From positions 1 to 19,253 of the forward strand of contig JACMLI010000498.1 in NCBI GenBank assembly GCA_014379705.1: a stretch of 19,253 nucleotides of DNA, written 5' to 3'. This stretch comes from Gemmatimonadaceae bacterium. Its GTDB lineage: Bacteria; Gemmatimonadota; Gemmatimonadetes; Gemmatimonadales; Gemmatimonadaceae. Below the pieces are notes generated by a model. It saw nothing but the letters and a program-made list of their open reading frames with translations, was not told the origin of the DNA and did not search any database. Of this stretch, positions 7,418 to 14,786 are shown piece after piece; the first letter of the stretch is position 1; each line of letters begins with the position of its first letter. The translations under genes and the position numbers were made by a program.

Positions 7418-8359
7418 CTACCGCCGCGCCCGCGTGGAGCGCGCGTGATCGAGCGCCTGGCTCGCCAGTCGCGAGAGACGCCCCGGCGTGGTGAAGGAGC
7501 CGCGACCGAACTGGCGGTTCAGGTGACTCTGGTCGGTGAAACCGAGCAGATAAGCGACCTCCGATGGCTCCACGCCGGCGCAGAGCATCTCGTTGGCGTA
7601 CGCGATCCGCACCTGCTCGAAGTACGCATACGGGGGAAGCCCCACTTCGGCCTTGAAGACCCGAAGGAAATGAAACGGGCTGAGTCCCGCGGCGGCCGCG
7701 AGGTCACCGAGCGAAACGTTGCGTTGCGTACGTTGTGTGATGAGCGTGCGGACGGCCTGCACGTTGCGCCGTTCACGTGGGGCGTGCGCGGAGGTGTGGC
7801 TGTGCGCCGCGGCGGCGCGGACGATCTCGGCAAAGCGGCTCTCGGTGACGGCACGATCGCCCGTGGCGCGAAGGTCGTCGTCGAGATTCCTGATGGCGGA
7901 GGCGAGCCCCGGGTCGGCGAGCACGGGACACGGGAAGGGCAGCGCGGCGCGGTACCGTGGCGAGTCACCCAGGATCTCACGCACCGCCGATTCGTTCGGA
8001 TACAAGTACCGGAACGACCAGCCGCCTGGCGCCAGCGGGATCTCGGTGTGCACGACAAACGGGGAAATGACGATTACGGATCCGGCGGTGGCGATCGCCG
8101 ACACACCATTCACCGTGACCTCAACCGCCCCGTCGTCGACCACGCCGATCACGTACGAGGAATGCACGTGTGGCTGGAGGCGCGTCTCGAACGCGCCGCC
8201 CTTGAGTGCGGTGATGCCGCCGAACGCGGTGCTCCGTGCCAGTGCGACGCTGCCGACCTGCGCGCGGGCCGTCGTTGGACGCACTCGCACCGTCGATCGC
8301 CGTTCCCGCGACAGCGTGAACGCCGCGTCGTTGCCCTGCGCAGGCGGGTGAAGGGTCAT
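7418..8359 (-). CDS. AraC-family transcriptional regulator
   Basis: This is a 313-aa cytoplasmic DNA-binding regulator. The N-terminal half (about 45-125) is a cupin-type ligand domain with H64 and H66 in LQPHVHSSY, a central VDDGAVEVTVNG turn and ISPFVVHTEIP at 99-108. The C-terminal half holds the two helix-turn-helix units of AraC proteins: SLGDLAAAAGLSPFHFLRVF (216-235) and PSEVAYLLGFTDQSHLNRQF (265-284). The usual family ending is only partly kept (TTPGRLSRLA). The ATG at 8359 has an AGGGG ribosome site seven bases upstream on its strand; the frame stays open further upstream but without conserved sequence. The gene lies about 125 bp downstream of the amidohydrolase gene on the same strand and may regulate it or be co-transcribed. 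The ligand is unknown. Confidence 0.9.
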   Translation of the reverse strand: MTLHPPAQGNDAAFTLSRERRSTVRVRPTTARAQVGSVALARSTAFGGITALKGGAFETRLQPHVHSSYVIGVVDDGAVEVTVNGVSAIATAGSVIVISPFVVHTEIPLAPGGWSFRYLYPNESAVREILGDSPRYRAALPFPCPVLADPGLASAIRNLDDDLRATGDRAVTESRFAEIVRAAAAHSHTSAHAPRERRNVQAVRTLITQRTQRNVSLGDLAAAAGLSPFHFLRVFKAEVGLPPYAYFEQVRIAYANEMLCAGVEPSEVAYLLGFTDQSHLNRQFGRGSFTTPGRLSRLASQALDHARSTRARR

Positions 8360-8416
8360 GCGGGTGCCCCTGTAGAGGAGCCACAGTCTCAGGGAGATCC
8401 CCACACCGCGCCACGG

Positions 8417-8444
8417 CGCAGGGATGGGCCGGTGCGTCCCTGCG
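8417..8444. promoter_or_regulatory. Inverted repeat upstream of the AraC-type gene
   Basis: Perfect 8-bp arms CGCAGGGA and TCCCTGCG are separated by 12 bases. The repeat lies between the stop of the amidohydrolase gene and the start of the AraC-type gene. It could be an operator for autoregulation or an RNA hairpin after the amidohydrolase message. There is no T-run, so a classic intrinsic terminator is unlikely. Several repeats of this size are expected by chance in GC-rich DNA of this length, so confidence is low. Confidence 0.3.
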
Positions 8445-8484
8445 GCCAGCGGATATTCACGCGACGCTGAAGGGGATCGAGGTC

Positions 8485-9864
8485 TTAGTGGCCGGTGCTC
8501 GGCACCTCCAGGGCCCGGAGGCGGCGGTCCATCTCCGCGCGATCGAGCCACCGGCCGTTGAGCATGACGCCCGCAGGGTGCGCGACTTGCCGCAGGTCCA
8601 GCAGTGGATCTCCTTCCAGGAGCACGAGATCGGCCACGGCCCCGACTGACACGGTGCCGGTCACGTGGGGGATGTTCATCAGGCGCGCGACTTCCACCGT
8701 GGCGCTGCGGATTGCGGCGCGCGGCGTCATGCCCGCATCGACAAACGCGGTGAGCTCCTCGACGATGCTCGCGCCGGGCACGTCGAACAGGTTGAACGCA
8801 TCACTCCCGAGGGCGATGGGAACGCCGGCGGCGTGAAGCTCGCGGATGAAGCGTCGGCGCAGGGCGCGATAGCGTGCCGCCCGGGCGGCGGTCACCCCAA
8901 CACCACGGGCGAAGTTGTCCTTCTGGCCAATCCACGCCTGGAGAAGCGGCATGGGCACGTAGCGCATCTCCGGACGTCGTGCGAGGGCGGTGCCGCTGTC
9001 GGTGCTCACGTAGCGCTCCATCGCCATCTCGGTCGGCACAACGACGACCCCCGATGCCTTCACCTGCCGCACGACCTCCGCCAGGCGCCCCTCGTCGACG
9101 CGGTCGATGAGCCCTAAGCCAAAAAAGCCGGGCTGGGCCTGCGTTCCCGGCGGCAGGAGCGCCTCCATCAGTCCGTCGAGGTGTTCGATCGAGACAAACC
9201 CCGACTGCAGCGCCTGCTCGAGCCCCACCGCCGCCGGCACATGCCCGGCGAGGGGCATGCCCAGGGCCTTTGACTCAGCGGCGAGCGTGTCGAAGGTCGG
9301 GCGCGAGAGTCCAGGCAGGACTTTGGTGAACGCGAAGCCTTCTGCCTTGTACTTCCGCACGGAATCACGCGCTGCCTGCGGGGTGGGCGTGGATTGACCG
9401 GTGAAGGCCGGTGATGCCACGACGACCCGTGGCCACACGCGCCCCGCGGCGTTCGCGAGCAGGGGACGATGGTGTGGCTCGGTGTACATGCTGCGGATCG
9501 TCGTGACCCCGAACAGCGGATACAGGTCGAGCGCACGCCCGGCGAGGGCTGGGCCGCCGCCCACGGTGCTCAGGTGCGCGTGAGCGTCACCGAGTCCGGG
9601 CATGAGCACCTTGCCACGGCCGTCGATGCGCGTGGTGCCCGGTGGAATCGGTGTCTGGCTTGCCGGTCCGATGCGCATGATGCGCCCGTTGCTCACGACG
9701 ACGGTCTGGTGTGTCCTGACTCCCTCCTCGGCCATCGAGAGCAACGACACGTCAATGAATGAGTGGGCAGTCGCGTTTGACTCCGACGGGGTGGCTGAGG
9801 GCCGGGAGTGACGGGAGCACGCAGTTGCGAGGGCAACGGCAAGAAGCAGGTGGCCAACGTGCAT
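8485..9864 (-). CDS. Amidohydrolase-family lipoprotein
   Basis: This is a 459-aa metal-dependent hydrolase of the amidohydrolase superfamily (imidazolonepropionase/prolidase-like branch), predicted to be exported. The start MHVGHLLLAVALATAC gives a short signal peptide with lipobox A13-T-A-C16. The upstream in-frame extension begins only with TTG, so I chose the ATG at 9864. The metal site looks complete: HxH at 95/97 (MPGLGDAHAHL), probable carboxylated lysine K181 (FTKVLPG), H208 (AGHVP), H228 (SIEHLDG) and D355 (ALGSDAF). The C-terminal block GTVSVGAVADLVLLEGDPL is the usual return of the beta-sandwich domain. The substrate is unknown; relatives include dipeptidases and secreted cyclic amide hydrolases. 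It is divergent from the Asp-box protein gene (117 bp apart). Confidence 0.9.
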   Translation of the reverse strand: MHVGHLLLAVALATACSRHSRPSATPSESNATAHSFIDVSLLSMAEEGVRTHQTVVVSNGRIMRIGPASQTPIPPGTTRIDGRGKVLMPGLGDAHAHLSTVGGGPALAGRALDLYPLFGVTTIRSMYTEPHHRPLLANAAGRVWPRVVVASPAFTGQSTPTPQAARDSVRKYKAEGFAFTKVLPGLSRPTFDTLAAESKALGMPLAGHVPAAVGLEQALQSGFVSIEHLDGLMEALLPPGTQAQPGFFGLGLIDRVDEGRLAEVVRQVKASGVVVVPTEMAMERYVSTDSGTALARRPEMRYVPMPLLQAWIGQKDNFARGVGVTAARAARYRALRRRFIRELHAAGVPIALGSDAFNLFDVPGASIVEELTAFVDAGMTPRAAIRSATVEVARLMNIPHVTGTVSVGAVADLVLLEGDPLLDLRQVAHPAGVMLNGRWLDRAEMDRRLRALEVPSTGH

Positions 9865-9981
9865 GCTGGCGATGGCTGGGAGGCGGGAACAGCAGGACTC
9901 GCGCAAGCTGCTCGGGGTGCATCCGCGGACGCTTGGACAAGACTGCTATGCGCGAAAGCAACGCACAGTAGCTTTCCGGGC
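9865..9981. other. Divergent intergenic region
   Basis: These 117 bp lie between the amidohydrolase (minus) and the Asp-box protein (plus) and should contain both promoters. I see no well-spaced -35/-10 pair and no strong repeat. The frame of the Asp-box gene is open back to 9808, but the signal peptide places its start at 9982. Confidence 0.4.
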
Positions 9982-11874
9982 ATGAAGGCCTCCACCATCG
10001 CCCTTGCGGTGCTGTCCGCGCTCGCCGTTTCGATCGCCGCGCCGCGGTCACGCGCGCCGAGGATCGACGTGGGTGCCAACAGGCTCGTGAGCGCTGCCCA
10101 CCCTGGTGATACCCACTACGAAGTGCATGCAGCGGCCGACCCCAGCCGTCCCGGGCGGCTGGTGGTAGGGTCGATCGTGTATCCAGCGGACCGTGACCAT
10201 TTCAGCACCGTGGTCTACGCGTCGACAGACGGCGGCAGGACCTGGAAGCCCACGCTCGACGGCGCAGGGCTGGCGAACACCGGTGATCCCGCCGTCGCCT
10301 ATGGCTCGGATGGGAGCGCGTACTACACTGCGTCATCCATCCCGCCATCCGGTGCTGACCGCTCGATGCTGTTCTTTCGCTCGCGCGATGGCGGGAGCAC
10401 GTGGACGGACTCATCCACCCTGACGTACACGGACCGTCAGTACGTGACGGCCGATGCGACCGGTGGCAGGTTCGACGGCCGCATCTATGTGAATGGCAAC
10501 AATCGCGTCCCGCGCTCCATCTCCGACTTCGTCGTCTTCTCCTCGGTTGACGGTGGACGGACGTTCAAGGGTCCGGGGACGCGTGAGGGGTTTGGACGCT
10601 TTACCGCTCACTCGATGGGGAACGCCGTGGTGCTGTCTGATGGCACGTTGCTCGGTGTGTTCGGCGAGACGCGCGCCGGGCGCAGCGTGCTCAGCGCGAT
10701 GACCTCGCGAGACGGTGGTGCCACGCTCACCCCGGCCATCGTGATCGGCGAGTTCCATGCTGGCGGCAGTCGCAAGGGCGCCGACAACAATGTCAATTCG
10801 CAGCCGATCCTCGCGGTGGACGCCACACGGGGCCCGTTCCGCGACCGGCTGTACGTCGTTTGGCCAGATCGTCGCAGCGGCCGCAGCCAGATCCTGTTCG
10901 CGGTGTCGGTCGACGGCGGCAAGCGCTGGTCGGACGCGCGCGCCATCAATGACAATCCGCCGGGCGACTCGACGGATCAGTTCATGCCCGTGGTCGCGGT
11001 GAATCGCGACGGCGCGGTGGGAGTGACCTGGTACGACCGGAGGAACCATCCCGACAACATGGGATGGGATGTGCGTTTCACGGCCTCGCTCGACGGCGGC
11101 GCGACGTTCGCGCCGAGCGTGCAGGTGTCGACGGGCGGAACCACGTTTGGGCCGACCACGCCCTGGACGGGGCTGCGGTCGACGGTGAGCCGTGCCCCGG
11201 CTGGCACCACCCTGCGCGTCTCGCTCAACACGTTCATGTTCCTGGGTGGAGACACCGCCGGACTCGTGGCAGACGCCGGGGGTGTCTTTCACGCAGTGTG
11301 GGTGGACAACCGCACGGGGATCCCACAGGTCTGGACCGCGCCGATTACCGTGAGCTCGATGGGTGGGCTTGCCAGTGCGCAAGGCGATCGCGCGCCCGCG
11401 CGAACCGGCAGCGCGCCACTGCCGTCTACTGCCCTCGACCAGCGCGGTCAGGACGCAACGGAGGTCACCCGATCCGACTCCGCCACGAGGAATGTTGGCA
11501 CTCCGGGTGCACCTGAGCTGTCGGACAAGCTTGCGTTGGTTGTCACGCGCACGACCTACGAACGCGCTGGCGAAGTCGTGACCCTCGAGGCCCATCTGGA
11601 GAATCGATCTTCGGAGCGATTACGTGGACCGTTTCGCCTGCGGGTCAACGCGATCAAAGGCGAGTTCGGTGACCCCGCGCCGAAGAATGCGGACAACGGC
11701 ATGCGGGGAGTGGGTGCGGAATGGTCCTTCAGCGCCAATGACCTGGCGCCGAACGAAGTGTCCGAGAAGAAGGTGATGACGTTTGCCTTGGCCAACCTGC
11801 GCCCATTCCGGGAGGGACGGGTGTACCGGTTGCTCGTCCTGGAACTCTCGGCGGGGATTCACAGCCTGCGATGA
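9982..11874 (+). CDS. Secreted Asp-box (sialidase-like) beta-propeller protein
   Basis: This is a 630-aa exported protein, with a signal peptide at the start (MKASTIALAVLSALAVSIAA). Six Asp-box (BNR) motifs of the form S-x-D-G-G-x-T-W are visible at about 81-88 (STDGGRTW), 134-141, 188-195, 242-249, 309-316 and 369-376. This spacing fits a six-bladed propeller like that of sialidases and related carbohydrate-active or binding proteins. I do not see the N-terminal arginine motif (RIP type) of true sialidases, and other catalytic residues cannot be assigned, so enzymatic activity is uncertain. A low-complexity linker (about 460-515) leads to a C-terminal domain (515-630), probably a beta-sandwich (LALVVTRTTYERAGEVVTLE, then RLLVLELSAG) of unknown role. 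The in-frame upstream region lacks a better start. Its 3' end overlaps the convergent GNAT gene by 16 bp. Confidence 0.82.
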   Translation: MKASTIALAVLSALAVSIAAPRSRAPRIDVGANRLVSAAHPGDTHYEVHAAADPSRPGRLVVGSIVYPADRDHFSTVVYASTDGGRTWKPTLDGAGLANTGDPAVAYGSDGSAYYTASSIPPSGADRSMLFFRSRDGGSTWTDSSTLTYTDRQYVTADATGGRFDGRIYVNGNNRVPRSISDFVVFSSVDGGRTFKGPGTREGFGRFTAHSMGNAVVLSDGTLLGVFGETRAGRSVLSAMTSRDGGATLTPAIVIGEFHAGGSRKGADNNVNSQPILAVDATRGPFRDRLYVVWPDRRSGRSQILFAVSVDGGKRWSDARAINDNPPGDSTDQFMPVVAVNRDGAVGVTWYDRRNHPDNMGWDVRFTASLDGGATFAPSVQVSTGGTTFGPTTPWTGLRSTVSRAPAGTTLRVSLNTFMFLGGDTAGLVADAGGVFHAVWVDNRTGIPQVWTAPITVSSMGGLASAQGDRAPARTGSAPLPSTALDQRGQDATEVTRSDSATRNVGTPGAPELSDKLALVVTRTTYERAGEVVTLEAHLENRSSERLRGPFRLRVNAIKGEFGDPAPKNADNGMRGVGAEWSFSANDLAPNEVSEKKVMTFALANLRPFREGRVYRLLVLELSAGIHSLR

Positions 11875-12635
11875 GATTCACCCACCTCTGCCACTTTGCC
11901 CGTGAGGATGTGACCGCACGGCACGAAGCCCGCGCGTTGCAAGGTGCGCTGCGACGCGACGTTGCTGGGGTTGCACCGTACGGCGGGGATGTGACCCCCA
12001 GCGTAGGCCACGCGCTTGAGTTCCTGCACGAGGAACGCCCCGAGCCCGCGTCTCCGGAAGCGCTCCTCCACCTGCATGTAGATGTCGCCGTAGGGGCGGT
12101 TGTAGTGGAAGAGGATCCCGCCGCTTGCCGCGACGGCGCCTTCGATCTCGACAACCCCGTGCCAGGGTTCCTGCGATGCTGAGACATCGTCCAACTCACC
12201 GGCGTGAGGCGCGCGGAAGGTCGCGCCCTCCGGCTGGAGTGCAGTCGTGAAGCGATCGTGAAAAAGGATCGACTCACTCGTCACGCTGCCGGCGAAGGCG
12301 TGGCACATCACAAGCCCAAGGACGTCGTTGCTCTGGACCTCGATGTGGGTGGCGCGGGACGTGACGACGAGGGCTTCAAAGAGGGGGAACAGGTGCTGCC
12401 GTGCCTCGCGCGCGACGTAGAACTCGTAGATCGCGTGTGCCTCACTCCATGGCCCGGCCACTGCCACCGACCCGTAGCCCACGGAGGCGCCGTCGCGTCG
12501 GAGGAGGTACTCGTCGGTCCACCCGGGGCGGGCATGGATGGAGTCATGAACGACCTGGCAGGCCATCTCCTCGCGATACAAGTCGCGCCAGCCCGCGATG
12601 GAATCGCCCGTGGTGTGGATCGCGTCGACAGTCAT
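11859..12635 (-). CDS. GNAT-family N-acetyltransferase
   Basis: This is a 258-aa cytoplasmic acetyltransferase. The GNAT core is in the second half: the strand GDIYMQVEERFRRRGLGAFL with the acetyl-CoA loop R194-R-R-G-L-G-A200, followed by helix VQELKRVAYAGG and motif B CNPSNVASQRTLQRAGFVPC (221-240), the standard N-x-A-S-x-x-x-L-x-x-x-G-F signature. The first half (about 20-130) resembles a second, degenerate GNAT-like unit or a substrate domain (YEFYVAREARQHLFPLFEAL, HIEVQSNDVLGLVMCHAF) but lacks a clear R/Q-x-x-G-x-G loop. The ATG at 12635 is preferred over a start at 12758, which would run into the divergent NUDIX gene and has no conserved sequence. The acceptor substrate is unknown. Confidence 0.85.
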   Translation of the reverse strand: MTVDAIHTTGDSIAGWRDLYREEMACQVVHDSIHARPGWTDEYLLRRDGASVGYGSVAVAGPWSEAHAIYEFYVAREARQHLFPLFEALVVTSRATHIEVQSNDVLGLVMCHAFAGSVTSESILFHDRFTTALQPEGATFRAPHAGELDDVSASQEPWHGVVEIEGAVAASGGILFHYNRPYGDIYMQVEERFRRRGLGAFLVQELKRVAYAGGHIPAVRCNPSNVASQRTLQRAGFVPCGHILTGKVAEVGESHRRL

Positions 12636-12757
12636 GATGCCTTGTGCGTGGCAGGGGAACCCACATGAGAGTGCGTTTGCTGCGGGCTTGCCGCAATCCC
12701 GTGGAGCCGACGGAGGCGCTGCGTGCCGAGTAGCGTGCCAGCGCTGGTTCGATCCCA
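12636..12757. other. Divergent intergenic region
   Basis: These 122 bp separate the GNAT (minus) and NUDIX (plus) genes and should contain promoters for both. The only structure seen is a weak 5-bp inverted repeat (12681-12685 with 12691-12695), which is within chance expectation. Confidence 0.35.
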
Positions 12758-13186
12758 ATGACGAACAGCATCCGCACGCTCGCGGTTGCCGTCATCCGCA
12801 ATGGCGATCGGGTCCTGGTCGAGCGAGGGTACGACAGCGTGCGGGACCAGCACTACTATCGAGCGATCGGTGGAGGCGTGGAGTTCGGGGAACGCGCCGT
12901 GTCTACGGTTGCGCGCGAGTGGCGAGAGGAACTCGGGCTGACGCTCGTGGAGCCGGTTCTGCTCTGCGTCCTCGAAAACGTGTTCACGTACGAGGGCCGC
13001 GCGGGGCACGAGGTCGTGTTCGTCTTCACGGCGAGCGTCGCCGAGCGCGGAGCGTACGATCGCAGCGAGATCGAGGGGAACGACGCCGAGGGCGTGCATC
13101 ACGTGGCAGTGTGGGTGTCGCTCGACGCGCTTCGCGGTGGTTCGACACCGCTGTACCCGACCGGCCTTGTGGACCTCTTGCGCTGA
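12758..13186 (+). CDS. NUDIX hydrolase
   Basis: This is a 142-aa cytoplasmic hydrolase of nucleoside diphosphates linked to another group X. The NUDIX box is complete at residues 39-61 (G-x5-E45-x7-R53-E-W-x-E57-E58-L-G60-L), with W55 where a smaller hydrophobic residue is usual; the glutamates bind the divalent metal. The N-terminal strand IRTLAVAVIRNGDRVLVERG and the strand AGHEVVFVFTASV are typical of the fold. The length is normal for a single-domain family member. The start ATG is the first in frame. The VOC gene follows 59 bp downstream on the same strand. Substrate preference (house-cleaning of damaged nucleotides versus NDP-sugars) cannot be read from the sequence. Confidence 0.93.
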   Translation: MTNSIRTLAVAVIRNGDRVLVERGYDSVRDQHYYRAIGGGVEFGERAVSTVAREWREELGLTLVEPVLLCVLENVFTYEGRAGHEVVFVFTASVAERGAYDRSEIEGNDAEGVHHVAVWVSLDALRGGSTPLYPTGLVDLLR

Positions 13187-13233
13187 AGGTCCTTTCATCT
13201 GCAGCCGGAACGCCCCCCGCGCGCGGCCAAAAG

Positions 13234-13238
13234 AGGAG
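13234..13238 (+). promoter_or_regulatory. Ribosome binding site of the VOC protein
   Basis: AGGAG, seven bases before the ATG at 13246, is a canonical Shine-Dalgarno site. It fixes the start and shows that this gene has its own translation signal rather than being coupled to the NUDIX gene. Confidence 0.75.
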
Positions 13239-13245
13239 AGCATCC

Positions 13246-13596
13246 ATGGAACAGGCCATCCCGATCCTGCCGGCCGACGACCTCCGCGTCGCGAAGGAGT
13301 TCTACGTCGATCGACTGGGTTTCGCGGTCCGATTCGAGGCCACGGAAGACGGCACGCAAGGGCTCCTCGGACTCCAGCGCGGCGGGATCCTCTTGACCAT
13401 CGACAGCCCGATGAGCGGTCACGGGCGGGACGCGTGCGTCTCCCTGCAGGTCGACGACGCCGATGCCTGGTACGATGAATGGGCCCCACGCGTCGAGATG
13501 AAACGCCCACCCAGGAACGAAGACTGGGGGGCACGGACCTTCAGCGTCATCGACCCGTTCGGCAACACGATCTTCGTCATGGGTCCAGTGCGCTGA
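13246..13596 (+). CDS. VOC-family (glyoxalase/bleomycin resistance-like) protein
   Basis: This is a 116-aa protein with the vicinal-oxygen-chelate fold made of paired beta-alpha-beta-beta-beta units. The N-terminal unit opens AIPILPADDLRVAKEFYVDR-LGF, the classic 'IP.L...D...A..FY...LGF' pattern. The C-terminal unit ends DWGARTFSVIDPFGNTIFVM, matching 'W..R.F...DP.GN...F'. The central stretch ACVSLQVDDADAWYDEWAP is the second-unit helix. Of possible metal or ligand residues I see only few histidines, so it may be a binding (resistance-type) rather than catalytic member. The length agrees with bleomycin resistance proteins. A strong ribosome site precedes the ATG. The metallo-hydrolase gene begins 71 bp after its stop. 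Confidence 0.88.
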   Translation: MEQAIPILPADDLRVAKEFYVDRLGFAVRFEATEDGTQGLLGLQRGGILLTIDSPMSGHGRDACVSLQVDDADAWYDEWAPRVEMKRPPRNEDWGARTFSVIDPFGNTIFVMGPVR

Positions 13597-13658
13597 GCGG
13601 CAGTTTCCTTCAAGCTCGGGCCGCACGTCTCCGACAGGTTTCGTGGCATCCCTCCTCC

Positions 13659-13662
13659 GGAG
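13659..13662 (+). promoter_or_regulatory. Ribosome binding site of the metallo-hydrolase
   Basis: GGAG, five bases before the ATG at 13668, is the right half of an 8-bp palindrome CTCCGGAG (13655-13662). It supports this start over the longer open frame, whose upstream part merely shadows the VOC gene. Confidence 0.55.
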
Positions 13663-13667
13663 CTACG

Positions 13668-14756
13668 ATGGCGCTCGGTGCATTCCGCGGGCAGTTCATG
13701 GTGCTGCCACTCCTCGTGCTCGCGACCACTGCGTCGGCGCAGAGCGGCCCGTACCAGACGAAGGAACTCGCGCCCGGCGTGTACGCCGTGCTCCGCGAGC
13801 CACCGGGCCGCATCTCCGACAGCAACGTCCTCGTGATCATCAACGACGAGGACGTCGTGGTCGTCGACGCGAACATCCTCCCGGCATCGGCGAGCGAAGT
13901 CGTCGCGGAGATCAGGCGGCTGACGCCGAAGCCGGTGCGCTACGTCGTCAACACGCACTGGCACAGCGACCATCACTACGGCAATCATGTCTATCAGGCG
14001 GCCTTTCCCGGCGTGGAGTTCATCCAGCACGTCGAGACGCGTCGGCTCGTCGTCGAGCGGGACATCCCGACCCTGCCGAAGAACGTCAACACCGAGTACC
14101 CGGCCATCATCGAGCGCTACAAGAAGGCGCTCGCCACGGGCAAGACGTCGACGGGTGCAGACGTGACCCCCGAGCTTCGCAAGAGCGTGGAGGAAATGCT
14201 TCCCATCTACCAGCAGTTTGTCGACCAGATGGGGAAGTCGCCCGTCGTGCCCGGGACCCTGCTGGTGCGCGACAGCCTCGTCCTGGTGCGCGGGGAGCGC
14301 ACGATCGTGGTGAAGCACCTCGGCCGCGGGAACACGCCGGGTGACCTGGTGGTGCACCTCCCGAAGGAGCGTATTGTCGCCGCGGGAGACCTCGACGTGG
14401 CGCCCATTCCCTTCTCGTTCTACTCACACCTCGGCGACTGGCCGACGACCCTCCGGAACTTGAAGGCGCTCGATGTGGCGACGATCATGCCGGGCCACGG
14501 CCCCCTGCAGACGGACTGGACGTACGTCGACCAGCTCATTGCGCTCATCGAGTCGACGTGGACCCAGGTGAAGGCGGCCGTGGACGCCGGTGCCGATCTC
14601 GAGGCGACCCGCAAGCGCGTGAACCTCGAGGCCTTTCGCGATCGATTCGCCGGCACCGACGAGCGGCGCCGCAGCGGCTTCACGTCGCTCTTTGTCACAC
14701 CGGCGGTGGAGTCAGCCTTCAACGAGCTCAAGACCGGGACGCCGTTCGGCAAGTAG
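13668..14756 (+). CDS. Secreted metallo-beta-lactamase-fold hydrolase
   Basis: This is a 362-aa exported hydrolase. The signal peptide covers residues 1-24 with a likely cleavage after A22-S-A24 before Gln25 (LPLLVLATTASAQ). The metal motif HWHSDH is at 97-102 (H97, H99, D101, H102), the bridging aspartate is D241 in AAGDLD and the last histidine is H277 in MPGHGP. The position expected to hold the third zinc histidine (G-x-H-T-x-G-D) reads GRGNTPGD, with Asn222. An inserted helical region (about 125-190) and a C-terminal helical extension (about 295-362) surround the core. The overall style is that of periplasmic quinoprotein-relay or class-B3-like MBL hydrolases. The substrate is unknown; beta-lactam hydrolysis cannot be inferred. 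It is followed by a REP-like palindrome. Confidence 0.88.
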   Translation: MALGAFRGQFMVLPLLVLATTASAQSGPYQTKELAPGVYAVLREPPGRISDSNVLVIINDEDVVVVDANILPASASEVVAEIRRLTPKPVRYVVNTHWHSDHHYGNHVYQAAFPGVEFIQHVETRRLVVERDIPTLPKNVNTEYPAIIERYKKALATGKTSTGADVTPELRKSVEEMLPIYQQFVDQMGKSPVVPGTLLVRDSLVLVRGERTIVVKHLGRGNTPGDLVVHLPKERIVAAGDLDVAPIPFSFYSHLGDWPTTLRNLKALDVATIMPGHGPLQTDWTYVDQLIALIESTWTQVKAAVDAGADLEATRKRVNLEAFRDRFAGTDERRRSGFTSLFVTPAVESAFNELKTGTPFGK

Positions 14757-14762
14757 GCTCGG

Positions 14763-14786
14763 AGATCGGGACATCGGGGCATGGGG
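14763..14786 (+). repeat. Three imperfect 8-bp direct repeats
   Basis: AGATCGGG, ACATCGGG and GCATGGGG follow one another without gaps directly after the metallo-hydrolase stop and run into the left arm of the palindrome at 14781. Such short G-rich repeats may be part of the same mobile or structural element. Confidence 0.45.

Noticed and set aside
7445..8470. Plus-strand open frame of 341 codons
   Set aside because: It is antisense to the AraC-type gene, which has both helix-turn-helix units.
10411..11595. Minus-strand open frame of 394 codons
   Set aside because: It is antisense to the Asp-box protein, whose six repeats fix the true frame.
12681..12695. Small hairpin TGCGG-gcttg-CCGCA between the GNAT and NUDIX genes
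   Set aside because: Arms of five bases are expected many times by chance in this composition.
13419..14357. Minus-strand open frame of 312 codons
   Set aside because: It is antisense to the metallo-hydrolase gene, with no motif and repeated HDVLV-type filler sequence.
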